From NCBI RefSeq assembly GCF_000695625.1, contig NZ_JMQI01000073.1, forward strand, positions 1 to 64,000: DNA of 64,000 nt. The letters are read 5' to 3'. This document shows positions 24,550 through 32,793 of the stretch, in pieces. The first letter of the stretch is position 1, and each line of letters begins with the position of its first letter. The notes under the pieces are model-generated. The model saw nothing but the letters and a program-made list of their open reading frames with translations. It was not told the DNA's origin and ran no database searches. The position numbers and the translations under genes are program-made. The DNA comes from Amycolatopsis rifamycinica (GTDB taxonomy: Bacteria; Actinomycetota; Actinomycetes; Mycobacteriales; Pseudonocardiaceae).

Positions 24550-25947
24550 ATGCCCCGATGCCTCCTCTTCGTCGGCCCGAGTCTGCCGGACGCCGCCGAA
24601 CTCGTGCGCAACCCGGCCGTCGAGGTGCTGCCACCCGTGTCCGCGGGCGACCTCCCGCGGCTGTCCTTGGCCGCCGGTGACGTGGTCGGCATCGTCGACG
24701 GCTACTTCCACCAGGTCGGCGCCGTCCGGCACAAGGAAATCCTGGCGTTGCTGAGCGAGGGTGTCCGGGTGCTCGGCGCCGCCAGCATGGGCGCGCTTCG
24801 CGCTGCTGAACTGGATAGCTTCGGCATGGAAGGAGTCGGCCGGATCTACGCGGACTACCGCGACGGACGGTTGGAGGCGGACGACGAAGTCACCCTGCTG
24901 CACAGCACGCCGGAGGAGGACTACCGGCCGCTCTCGGAACCGCTGGTGTGCATGCGGGCCACGCTTTCTCAGGCGGTGGAAGACGGTGTTTGTGACAGCG
25001 CGACCGCGGCACGGCTGGTCGCCACCCTGGCCGGCTGGCCGTTCGGACGCCGCTCCTACGGCGGCCTCGTCGCGGCCGGCCGGGAAGCGGGCATCGACGC
25101 TGACGTGGTTCGCCGGTTGCGTGAGTACTGCGTCACCCACCGGCTCGACCCGAAACGCGATGACGCACTCCTGGTGCTCGACGCCCTGCAGCGGGCGAGT
25201 CACGGCGAGCACTCCACACCGTCCGCCGTGCCCGCGGTCAACCGCACCTCCTTCCTCTACCTCTGGCAAACCGCCGCGTCGGGCCTCGACATCGGCGACT
25301 CCCCGCACCACGGTCACCTCGGAGCGCTGCGTGCCTGCCAGCTGTTCGCGGAGGAGTACCCCCGGTTCCACCGGGAGGTCGTCCTTCGTGCGCTGGCGAC
25401 GGCGTGCGCCGAGGAATGCGGGCCGATCCCGCCCGACGGCGACGACGCGACCCTGGCGCGCATCGCACTCCGGCACGGCGAGCACCGCGGTCTCTACCGG
25501 CTCCCGGCCGATCCGGCCCGGCTCGGGTTCCTCGCGCAATGGCTGACCGGGACCGAACGTGACACCCTGGGCCCGGCCGAGCAGCTGATCACGTTCCTCG
25601 TCCGCAGTTTCCGCGTCAATCCCGGACTGACCTGGGAGGAACTGTCGATCCAGCGGCTGCGGGACCGGCCTTCCTGGAAGGACGCGCGCACCATCGTCCA
25701 GCTTGCCTGGGAGGTCAACGACCGCGTGTTCACCGAGCACCAGGAGCGCCACGTGAACGACCTGTCGTCCGAGAAGATCCTCGACCTGTTCGCCCGGCGA
25801 TGGGGAGTCGCCCGCGCCGACCTCGAGCCGGCCGCGATGGACCGCGGCCTGGAATCGCTGGACAGCTTGACCATGGCGGCTCGGGCCTTCTACCTGCTGG
25901 CGCGCTACAACCCGGATCTCGTCCGGCTCGAGATCGCTGCCGTGTAG
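24550..25947 (+). CDS. TfuA-like protein with long C-terminal extension
   Basis: 465 residues from ATG at 24550, 29 nt after YcaO. The TfuA core (about 1-200) shows LLFVGPSLPDAAEL, VVGIVDGYFHQVGAVRHKEIL, VLGAASMGALRAAEL and VGRIYADYRDGRLEADDEV, all typical. TfuA proteins partner YcaO in thioamidation, probably recruiting or handling sulfur. About 250 further residues are helical and unassigned. The last 60 (EKILDLFARRWGV, then GLESLDSLTMAARAF) loosely resemble a carrier-protein fold with a DSL-like motif, which is speculative. The cluster ends here; the next gene is convergent. Confidence 0.83.
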   Translation: MPRCLLFVGPSLPDAAELVRNPAVEVLPPVSAGDLPRLSLAAGDVVGIVDGYFHQVGAVRHKEILALLSEGVRVLGAASMGALRAAELDSFGMEGVGRIYADYRDGRLEADDEVTLLHSTPEEDYRPLSEPLVCMRATLSQAVEDGVCDSATAARLVATLAGWPFGRRSYGGLVAAGREAGIDADVVRRLREYCVTHRLDPKRDDALLVLDALQRASHGEHSTPSAVPAVNRTSFLYLWQTAASGLDIGDSPHHGHLGALRACQLFAEEYPRFHREVVLRALATACAEECGPIPPDGDDATLARIALRHGEHRGLYRLPADPARLGFLAQWLTGTERDTLGPAEQLITFLVRSFRVNPGLTWEELSIQRLRDRPSWKDARTIVQLAWEVNDRVFTEHQERHVNDLSSEKILDLFARRWGVARADLEPAAMDRGLESLDSLTMAARAFYLLARYNPDLVRLEIAAV

Positions 25948-26049
25948 TGCCTAACGAACCGGGCCGGATCGACGGGCGGCGACCGGCCAGGTACTCGGCA
26001 TGGTCCTGGGCGAGGAGCTGCATTCGCCCGCACCCAGGCCCGAGCCGTC

Positions 26050-28269
26050 TCACAGCAGCTTGTCGAGGGTGATGGGGAGGTCGTAAATCCGCTTGCCGGT
26101 GGCGTGGTGGACCGCGTTCGCGATCGCCCCCGCGACGCCGGTGATGCCCACTTCGCCGACGCCGATCAGGCCGAGCGGCATCGTCGGGTCCGGGTCGTCG
26201 AGGTAGCCGACGTCGATCGGCGGGATGTCGGCGTGCACCGGGACGTGGTACTCGGCGAGGCTCGGGTTCATGATCCGTCCCGTGCGCGGGTCGACCAGGG
26301 TCTCCTCGGCCAGCGCCATGCCGATGCCCATCACGATCCCGCCGCGCAGCTGGCTGGCCGCGGTCTTCGCGTTGATCACCCGGCCGACGTCGAACACCCC
26401 GACCCACCGCGACACCCGCACCTCGCCGGTGTCCGGATCGACGCGCACCTCGCAGAACTGGGCTCCGCAGGCGGCTTTCATCCACCGCCGCTGGTCGCGC
26501 ACGAACTTCGCCATGAACTTCAGCTGCCCGGCCACCCGGCCGAACCGGGTGTCGGAGCCGACGGCGGCTTCGACCGACGGGACGCCGGCCTTGGCCAGGA
26601 TCGTCGTCGGGCTCATCCCGGTCGCCCCCGAGCGTTTCGCCAGCGTGTCCAGTTCCCGCTTCAGCTTCTCGCACGCGGCCAGCAGGCTGTTGGCGATGCT
26701 CGCCGTCTGCATGGACCCGCCGGCGCCGGGGCTCACCGGCAGCGTGGAGTCGCCGTACTCCACCCGGACCGCCTCGAAGGGCACCCCCAGTGCGTCGGCG
26801 GCGATCTGCGCTTGCGCCGTCGCGCCGCCCATGCCCATTTCGTGGAAGCCGCACCGCACCAGGACGGTGCCGTCGACGGAAAACCGGACCGTGACGCTGG
26901 CGGGGAGCTGCCAGGAGGGGTGGTAGGCCGACGCGACGCCCATGCCGACCAGCCACCGCCCGTCGCGCATCGATCCCGGTTCGGGCGTCCGGTCGGCCCA
27001 GCCGAACCGCTCGGCGCCCCGCGCGTAGGCCTCACGCAGCATCCGGTGCGCGAACTTCTTGCCGTCGATGGGGTTGACCGCCGGTTCGTTCCGCATGCGC
27101 AGCTCGATCGGGTCGACGCCGACCCGGTAGGCGAGCTCGTCGATCGACGCCTCCAGCGCGTAGGTTCCGATCGACTCGCCGGGCGCGCGCATCGAGGTGT
27201 TCGAGAGCAGGTCCAGCTCGACCAGGTTCTGCTGCACCAGGATGTTTTCCGCCGCGTAGAGGTGCTTCGACTGCGACGTCACCTGCTCGGGTCCGCCGCC
27301 GACCCGCCCGGTGCGCGTCACGCTGGTGTGGATGAGCGCGGTCAGCCTGCCGTCCGTGCCGGCGCCGAGCGCGACCCGCTGCGTGGACGGCGTGCGCCCG
27401 CCGACCGTTCGGTAGACGCCTTCCCGGGTGAGCGCCAGCCGGACCGGCCGTCCGGTCGCGCGGGCCGCCAGTGCGGCGAGGATCGTGCCGGGCCAGACAT
27501 TGACCTTGCCGCCGAAGCCGCCGCCGACGAAGGGGGCGATCACCCGCACGTTCGCGGCCGGGACGCCGAACCGCAGGGCGAGGTGCGTGCGGAGCCAGTC
27601 GATGCTCTGCGTGCCGTCGTGGACGGTCAGCCGGTCGCCGTCCCAGGCCGCGGTGGTCGCGTGCGGCTCGAGCGCGTTGTGGTGGTGCGTCGGCGTGGTG
27701 AACCGCAGGTCGAGCGCCACCGGGGCCGCGGCGAGGGCGGCCTCGGCGTCCCCCTTCTTCGCTCCGCCGGGCATGATCATGGTGCTTTTCTGCGGCTTCG
27801 CGTGCTTTTCCTCGGCCGCGAAGTCCACAGTGGACGGAAAAGTTTCGTAGGTCACGGTGACGAGCCCGGCGGCTTCGCGAGCGGCGTCGAGGGTGTCGGC
27901 GACGACGACCGCCACCGGCTGGCCGTCCCAGTGCACCTCGTCGGTGTTGAGGTAGTCGACCGAAGTTCCGGAGACCAGGGTGCTGAGGTTGAGCGGGCTC
28001 ACCTTCGGGGCCGGTTTCAGCGGGGGAGCGTTCAGGTGGGTGAGCACCGCGACGACGCCGGGGACGGCCGCCGCGGCCCCGGTCTCGATCGCGGTGATGC
28101 GGCCGCGGCTGACGGTCGAGTGCACCAGCGCCGCGTGCGCCAGGTCGGGGAGGGGGTACTCGGCCGAAAAGAGCGCGGCGCCGGTGGTCTTGGCCGTGCC
28201 GTCGACCCGGTCGATCGGCCGGCCGACGACCGGGCCGCCGGTCGCCGTCGCGGGCAGGGTCCTGGTCAT
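26050..28269 (-). CDS. Molybdopterin subunit of PaoABC-like aldehyde oxidoreductase
   Basis: 739 residues, close to the usual length of E. coli PaoC. It has the family segments HWDGQPVAVVVADTLDAAREA, HNALEPHATTAAWDGD, APFVGGGFGGK, MRAPGESIGTYALEASIDELA, EMGMGGATAQAQIAADALG and, near the C-terminus, GLIGVGEVGITGVAGAIANAV, which carries the expected active-site Glu. Reaction by family: hydroxylation of aldehydes to acids at a Mo-cytosine dinucleotide centre. Last of three overlapping genes (ATGA at 28266-28269). The small subunit lacks a Tat signal, so this complex is probably cytoplasmic, unlike E. coli PaoABC. Confidence 0.9.
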   Translation of the reverse strand: MTRTLPATATGGPVVGRPIDRVDGTAKTTGAALFSAEYPLPDLAHAALVHSTVSRGRITAIETGAAAAVPGVVAVLTHLNAPPLKPAPKVSPLNLSTLVSGTSVDYLNTDEVHWDGQPVAVVVADTLDAAREAAGLVTVTYETFPSTVDFAAEEKHAKPQKSTMIMPGGAKKGDAEAALAAAPVALDLRFTTPTHHHNALEPHATTAAWDGDRLTVHDGTQSIDWLRTHLALRFGVPAANVRVIAPFVGGGFGGKVNVWPGTILAALAARATGRPVRLALTREGVYRTVGGRTPSTQRVALGAGTDGRLTALIHTSVTRTGRVGGGPEQVTSQSKHLYAAENILVQQNLVELDLLSNTSMRAPGESIGTYALEASIDELAYRVGVDPIELRMRNEPAVNPIDGKKFAHRMLREAYARGAERFGWADRTPEPGSMRDGRWLVGMGVASAYHPSWQLPASVTVRFSVDGTVLVRCGFHEMGMGGATAQAQIAADALGVPFEAVRVEYGDSTLPVSPGAGGSMQTASIANSLLAACEKLKRELDTLAKRSGATGMSPTTILAKAGVPSVEAAVGSDTRFGRVAGQLKFMAKFVRDQRRWMKAACGAQFCEVRVDPDTGEVRVSRWVGVFDVGRVINAKTAASQLRGGIVMGIGMALAEETLVDPRTGRIMNPSLAEYHVPVHADIPPIDVGYLDDPDPTMPLGLIGVGEVGITGVAGAIANAVHHATGKRIYDLPITLDKLL

Positions 28270-29261
28270 GCCGCACTCCCGTCGGTGAGCAGGCGGCGCA
28301 GCGTCGCGACGATCGTGCGCTGCGCCAGCTCGATCTTGAAGGTGTTGTCCGGTCGGCCTGCCGCGGGCGCGAGCTCGGCCGCGGCCGCCCGGTGGAACGA
28401 CTCTTCGGTCGCCGGTGCGCCGAGCAGGATCCGTTCGGCCTCGCGGGCCCGCCACGGTTTCGCGGAGACGCCGCCGAGCGCCAGCCGGACGTCGGTCACG
28501 ACGCCGTCTTCTGTCTCCATCGCGGCCGCGACGGAGACGAGGGCGAAGGCGTAGGACGCGCGGTCGCGCACCTTGCGGTAGCGGGAGTGCGCGGCCACCG
28601 GCAATGCGGGCAGCTCGACGGCGGTGATCAGCTCGTCCGCGGCCAGTGCGGTCTCGACCTGCGGCGTGCTGCCGGGCAGGCGGTGCAGCTCGGTCAGCGG
28701 GATGCGGCGGACGCCGCGCGTGCTCTCCACCTCGACCGTCGCGTCGAGCGCGGCGAGCGCGACCGCCATGTCGGAGGGGTGGGTGGCGATGCAGTGGTCG
28801 CTGACCCCGAGGACGCCGGCGTTGCGGGCGAACCCGCCGATCGCGGCGCAGCCGCTGCCCGGGGTGCGCTTGTTGCACGCGGCCGCCCCGTCGTAGAAGT
28901 ACAGGCACCGGGTCCGCTGCAGCAGGTTGCCGCCGACGGTCGCCATGTTCCGCAGCTGCGCCGAAGCGCCGTTGAGGACGGCCTGGGCGAGCACCGGGTA
29001 GCGGGTCCGGACGCTCGCGTGGGCCGCCAGCCTGCTGTTGCGGACCAGGGCGCCGATCCGCAGGCCGCCGCCGGGCAGCTGTTCGATCCCGGTCAGCGGC
29101 AACCGGGTGATGTCGACGACCACGTCCGGCTGCTCGACGTCCTCCCGCATCAGGTCGACGAGGTTCGTCCCGCCGCCGAGGAACTTCGCGTTGGGCTCGG
29201 TCGCGATCGCGCGGAGCGCCGTCTCGACGTCCGGAGCGCTCAGGTAGGTGAACGACTTCAT
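28266..29261 (-). CDS. FAD subunit with predicted extra 4Fe-4S site (PaoB-like)
   Basis: 331 residues. The FAD-binding site is seen in KFLGGGTNLVDLMREDVEQP and NMATVGGNLLQRTRC. The insert from RTRCLYFYDGAAACNKR to PGSGCAAIGG has the four cysteines that in E. coli PaoB bind a 4Fe-4S cluster; ordinary xanthine dehydrogenase FAD subunits lack it. This sets the complex in the Pao/YagTSR group, not among purine hydroxylases. It overlaps its neighbours on both sides by 4 nt, giving an A-B-C operon order. Confidence 0.88.
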   Translation of the reverse strand: MKSFTYLSAPDVETALRAIATEPNAKFLGGGTNLVDLMREDVEQPDVVVDITRLPLTGIEQLPGGGLRIGALVRNSRLAAHASVRTRYPVLAQAVLNGASAQLRNMATVGGNLLQRTRCLYFYDGAAACNKRTPGSGCAAIGGFARNAGVLGVSDHCIATHPSDMAVALAALDATVEVESTRGVRRIPLTELHRLPGSTPQVETALAADELITAVELPALPVAAHSRYRKVRDRASYAFALVSVAAAMETEDGVVTDVRLALGGVSAKPWRAREAERILLGAPATEESFHRAAAAELAPAAGRPDNTFKIELAQRTIVATLRRLLTDGSAA

Positions 29262-29743
29262 CGCGCGACCTCCTGGATGGCCTGGACGATCCCGTTGTAG
29301 GCGCCGCAGCGGCACAGGTTGCCGCTCATGCGCTCCCGGATCTCCGCGTCGGTCAGTTCGCCGGGACCGGCGAGGTGTTCGGTGACCGCGCTCGGCGCGC
29401 CCTCCGCGTGTTCGGCCAGCATCCCGATCGCCGAGCAGATCTGGCCGGAGGTGCAGTAACCGCACTGGAAGCCGTCGTTGCGGACGAACGCCCGCTGCAG
29501 CGGGTCGTCGACGCCCTCGATGGTGGTGATCTCGCGGCCGGTGTACTGCACGGCCAGCGCGAGGCAGGAGTTGATCCGCTCGCCGTCGGCGAGCACGGTG
29601 CACGCGCCGCAGGCGCCCTGGTCGCAGCCCTTCTTCGTGCCGGTCAGCCCCAGCCGATCGCGCAGCGCGTCGAGCAGGCTGACCTGTGGTGGGAGATCGA
29701 GCAGCTCGTCGACCCCGTTGACCCGCAATCGCACCTCGACCAC
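29258..29743 (-). CDS. 2Fe-2S subunit of aldehyde oxidoreductase (PaoA-like)
   Basis: 161 residues from GTG at 29743, chosen for GAAGGGG 5 nt upstream. The plant-type 2Fe-2S site is CDQGACGACTVLADGERINSC. The second, C-terminal cluster is in CGYCTSGQICSAIG and NLCRCGAYNGIVQAI. Electrons pass from the Mo centre through these clusters to FAD. It is shorter than E. coli PaoA because the Tat leader is absent. First gene of the operon, with a divergent TetR gene and a large palindromic region upstream. Confidence 0.9.
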   Translation of the reverse strand: MVEVRLRVNGVDELLDLPPQVSLLDALRDRLGLTGTKKGCDQGACGACTVLADGERINSCLALAVQYTGREITTIEGVDDPLQRAFVRNDGFQCGYCTSGQICSAIGMLAEHAEGAPSAVTEHLAGPGELTDAEIRERMSGNLCRCGAYNGIVQAIQEVAR

Positions 29744-29778
29744 ATGGACCCCTTCGTTCGCGGTGGATCTCGCCAAAC

Positions 29779-29821
29779 TAACAGGACGCCGTTCTCTTAA
29801 CAAGAGGACGTTGTTCTGTTA
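29779..29821. promoter_or_regulatory. Nested palindromes in pao-like/tetR divergent promoter
   Basis: The inner site at 29790-29810 has arms CGTTCTCTT and AAGAGGACG around AAC, with one mismatch. The outer arms TAACAG (29779) and CTGTTA (29816) are also complementary. The 43-bp region lies between the divergent starts at 29743 and 29846. It is AT-richer than the surroundings and is the probable binding site of the adjacent TetR protein. Confidence 0.6.
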
Positions 29822-29845
29822 AGTGGACCGTATGATGGCTGAGAA

Positions 29846-30490
29846 ATGTCTCAGTCGATGTTCATGCGGGCCAGGCGGCCGGAGCAGAAGGAGCAGCGGC
29901 GCGCGGCCATCCTCGCGGTGGCCCGTGAGCTGGCCCTCGAATCCGGCGTGCGCAACGTGACCTTGGGCAGCGTGGCCAACGCCGTGGGGCTGGCCAAGTC
30001 CAACGTCACCCGCTACTTCGGCACCCGCGAGGAGATCTACCTCGAGCTGGCGTCCGCGTGCTGGCGCGACTGGGCGGACGAGGTCGGCCGCCGGCTCGCG
30101 GCCGGGGACGACGTCCTCGACGTGCTGGCCGAGACGCTCGCCGAACGGACGCTGTTCTGCGACCTGCTGGGCCACACCGCGACGTCGCTGGAGCACAACG
30201 TCTCGGTCGAGGCCGCCCGCGACTTCAAGCGGGTGGTGCTGGGCACCGTCGCCGAACTCGGCGCGGTGGTCGCCCAGGCGCACCCGGACTTGACCGAGGG
30301 TGAGGGGTTCGAGCTGGTCGCGGCGGCCAGCGGCTTGGCGGGGATGCTCTACCCGGCCGCGAACCCGCCGCCGACGCTGCGCGAGGTCTACGCCCAGAAC
30401 CCCGACCTGGCCGCGGCGTGCGTGCCTTTCGTCCCGACGCTGAAGCGCGCGCTCGCCGCCTTGGCCGCCGGGCTGCCGTCCCTGCGCTGA
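29846..30490 (+). CDS. TetR-family regulator, divergent from the pao-like operon
   Basis: 214 residues from ATG at 29846 (further in-frame ATGs at 29858 and 29864 are possible). The HTH has RRAAILAVARELALESGVRN, VTLGSVANAVGLAKSNVTRYF and GTREEIYLEL. The ligand domain (LFCDLLGHTATSLEHNVSVE, VAAASGLAGMLYPAANPPP) matches the TetR type common in actinomycetes. Placement across the nested palindromes indicates control of the aldehyde oxidoreductase genes, perhaps in response to an aldehyde or aromatic substrate. Confidence 0.86.
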   Translation: MSQSMFMRARRPEQKEQRRAAILAVARELALESGVRNVTLGSVANAVGLAKSNVTRYFGTREEIYLELASACWRDWADEVGRRLAAGDDVLDVLAETLAERTLFCDLLGHTATSLEHNVSVEAARDFKRVVLGTVAELGAVVAQAHPDLTEGEGFELVAAASGLAGMLYPAANPPPTLREVYAQNPDLAAACVPFVPTLKRALAALAAGLPSLR

Positions 30491-30521
30491 CGACCCCGGC
30501 AACGGGGAACCGGCGGCGAAC

Positions 30522-31094
30522 CTAGCCGGTGTCCGCGGCGGGGTTCCGGTGGTGGGCGAGGCCGTCGAGGAACACCCGCACCAGCCGCTCCGCCGGCTCG
30601 CGCGTGACCAGTCCCGGCACCAGTGCCGCCTCGTGCATCTCGAACAGCAGGGCCAGGTCGGCGGGTTCGATGTCCGGGCGCACGGTGCCGTCGCGCTGGG
30701 CCGCCTCCAGCGCCGGGCGCAGCAGCGAGACCAGGGCGTCGGCGTGCCGGCGCCGGCTGCGCTCCGGCAGCTCGCGGAACAGCCGCACGAGCGGGCGGCG
30801 CCGGGCCTGCATGGCGAGCACCGATCGCAGCAGTTCGCGGAACGGCTCGCGGCCGCGGACCTGCGTCTTGAGCGCGGCGAGGTGGTGGGCGGCGACGGCG
30901 AGGGCGAGCGCCGTGCGGTCGGGGAAGTGGCGGTAGACGGTCGCGCGGCCGAGGCCGGTGCGGCGAGCCACGTCGTCCAGTGCGACGTCGGCGTCTTCGC
31001 TGAACGCTTCGTCGGCGGCGCGGAGGATCGCTTCGCGGTTGCGCCGGGCGTCGACGCGCTGGGGCACGGCCGCGGACGGTCGCACTGCGCGCAT
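30522..31094 (-). CDS. TetR-family regulator, divergent from GMC oxidoreductase
   Basis: 190 residues. The HTH shows NREAILRAADEAFSEDADV, ALDDVARRTGLGRATVYRHF and PDRTALALAV. A SbtR-like C-terminal domain follows (LVRLFRELPERSRRRHADAL, LLFEMHEAALVPGL). It is divergent from a secreted-type oxidoreductase and lipase pair. A perfect 14-bp palindrome lies 11 bp from its start. It probably represses both itself and that pair. Confidence 0.85.
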   Translation of the reverse strand: MRAVRPSAAVPQRVDARRNREAILRAADEAFSEDADVALDDVARRTGLGRATVYRHFPDRTALALAVAAHHLAALKTQVRGREPFRELLRSVLAMQARRRPLVRLFRELPERSRRRHADALVSLLRPALEAAQRDGTVRPDIEPADLALLFEMHEAALVPGLVTREPAERLVRVFLDGLAHHRNPAADTG

Positions 31095-31105
31095 GGAACG
31101 GCACC

Positions 31106-31119
31106 CTACTCGCGAGTAG
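31106..31119. promoter_or_regulatory. Perfect 14-bp palindrome, probable TetR operator
   Basis: CTACTCGCGAGTAG equals its own reverse complement and lies between the divergent TetR start (31094) and the GMC oxidoreductase start (31202). ACTCGCGAGT-type cores are common in TetR operators of actinomycetes. It sits nearer the TetR gene, which suggests autoregulation first. Confidence 0.55.
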
Positions 31120-31201
31120 TGAGACGGGCAATCCGTTCCATCTCTCGGTTCGGGTTCCTACAGTCACCCAAAGTCACCAGCACCGCCGGAGGAGCCCGCC
31201 C

Positions 31202-32764
31202 ATGCGCACCCTGAACCGCCGTACCGTTCTGCAGGGTGCCGTGGCCGTCGCGGGCGTCGCCGCGCTCGGAGCGGGCCGCGTGCCGGTCACCCGGGAGGAG
31301 CACCGGGTCGTGATCATCGGGTCCGGGTTCGGCGGCGGGGTCACCGCGCTGCGACTCGCCCAGGCCGGCGTGCCGGTGCTGGTGCTCGAACGCGGCCGGC
31401 GCTGGCCGACCGGGCCGGACGCCGAGACGTTCCCGCACCCGACGTCGGCCCCCGACAAGCGGATCTTCTGGCTGGGCTCGGCGCCCGCCTTGCCGGGCCT
31501 GCCGTCCCTGCCGCCGTTCGAGCGCTACACCGGGCTGCTGGAGCAGGTGAGCGGCCAGGGCATGAACATGATGTGCGCGGCAGGCGTCGGCGGCGGATCG
31601 CTGGTCTACCAGGGCATGACGCTGCAGCCGACGGCCGAGCTGTTCCACGCCTGCTTCCCCGAACAGCTCGACTACGCGCGGCTGGACGCCGAGTACTACC
31701 CGCGCGTCGCCGCCATGCTCGGCATCGCCACCGCTCCGGACGCCCTCGTCGAGAGCACGCCGTACAAGGCGTCCCGGATCTTCGCCCGCAACGCGCGCAA
31801 CGCCGGCTATGCCGTCGAGAAGATTCCGATGCCGATCGACTGGAACTTCGCGCTGCGCGAGCTCGACGGCGAGATGAAGCCGTCCTACACCAACGGCGAC
31901 TGCGCGCTCGGGGTGAACAACGGCGGCAAGCACTCGGTCGACGTCACCTACCTCGCGGCCGCCGAGGCCACCGGCCGCTGCACCGTCGCGAGCCTGCACA
32001 ACGTCACCGGCGTCGCGCTGGCCCCGGACGGCCGGTGGGAGGTCCGCGCCGACCGCATCGACACCGCCGGGACCGTGCTCGAACGGAAGGTCCTGACCGC
32101 GAAGGCGCTCGTCATGGCGGCCGGCACGGCGAACACGACGCGGCTGCTGATGCGGGCGGGCGCGAAGGGCGACATCCCCGACCTGCCCGACGCACTCGGC
32201 ACCGGGTGGGGCAGCAACGGCGACCGCATCTACACCTGGACGAACCTCGCCGACGACTTCGGTGCCCCGCAGGGCGGCCCGGTCGTCTACGGCAGCAAGG
32301 AGTGGGACGATCCCGCGACGGCCAACACCGTCATCCAGGCGTCGCTGCCGCCGCTGCCGGACCTGCGGACCACGATGCTCGTCGGCTACGGCATCAGCGA
32401 AGGCCGCGGCCGGTTCGTCTACGACGCGGCGAAGGACGACGCCGTCCTGCACTGGCCCGCGAACACCGACGCGAAGCTGAGCGCCCGCATCCACGAGCGG
32501 ATCACCCGCATCGCCGGCCCGCTCGGCGTGCTGCTCGACACCACCGCCCTCGTGCCGAGCACCTGGCACCCGCTCGGCGGCGCGGCGATGGGCTCGGTCT
32601 GCGACCTGAACGGGCGCGTGCTCGGCCACCGCGGCCTCTACGTGCTCGATGGCGCCTTGATGCCCGGCACGACCGCCGCCTGCAACCCGTCGATGACCAT
32701 CGCCGCCCTCGCCGAGCGCGCGCTGGACCACCTGATCGCCGAAGACGTCGACCGCGTCTTCTGA
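31202..32764 (+). CDS. GMC/cholesterol oxidase-like FAD oxidoreductase with Tat-like leader
   Basis: 520 residues; ATG at 31202 with GGAGGAG upstream. The N-terminus NRRTVLQGAVAVAGVAALGAG resembles a twin-arginine leader (RR then a hydrophobic run), so export is likely. The FAD-binding motif is VVIIGSGFGGGVTALRLAQ with a downstream VLERG. MMCAAGVGGGSLVYQGM, STWHPLGGAAMGSVCDL and ACNPSMTIAALAERA agree with cholesterol oxidases, including the catalytic His in HPLGG. Family reaction: oxidation of a 3-beta-hydroxysterol or similar alcohol with release of H2O2. It forms a likely operon with a secreted lipase (29-nt gap). Confidence 0.87.
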   Translation: MRTLNRRTVLQGAVAVAGVAALGAGRVPVTREEHRVVIIGSGFGGGVTALRLAQAGVPVLVLERGRRWPTGPDAETFPHPTSAPDKRIFWLGSAPALPGLPSLPPFERYTGLLEQVSGQGMNMMCAAGVGGGSLVYQGMTLQPTAELFHACFPEQLDYARLDAEYYPRVAAMLGIATAPDALVESTPYKASRIFARNARNAGYAVEKIPMPIDWNFALRELDGEMKPSYTNGDCALGVNNGGKHSVDVTYLAAAEATGRCTVASLHNVTGVALAPDGRWEVRADRIDTAGTVLERKVLTAKALVMAAGTANTTRLLMRAGAKGDIPDLPDALGTGWGSNGDRIYTWTNLADDFGAPQGGPVVYGSKEWDDPATANTVIQASLPPLPDLRTTMLVGYGISEGRGRFVYDAAKDDAVLHWPANTDAKLSARIHERITRIAGPLGVLLDTTALVPSTWHPLGGAAMGSVCDLNGRVLGHRGLYVLDGALMPGTTAACNPSMTIAALAERALDHLIAEDVDRVF

Positions 32765-32793
32765 ACCCGAGTCGGACTCAACGAGGAGTTCCC

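Noticed and set aside
26050..29743. Xanthine dehydrogenase
   Set aside because: The FAD subunit has the four-Cys insert of PaoB-type aldehyde oxidoreductases, and subunit sizes and order match PaoABC.
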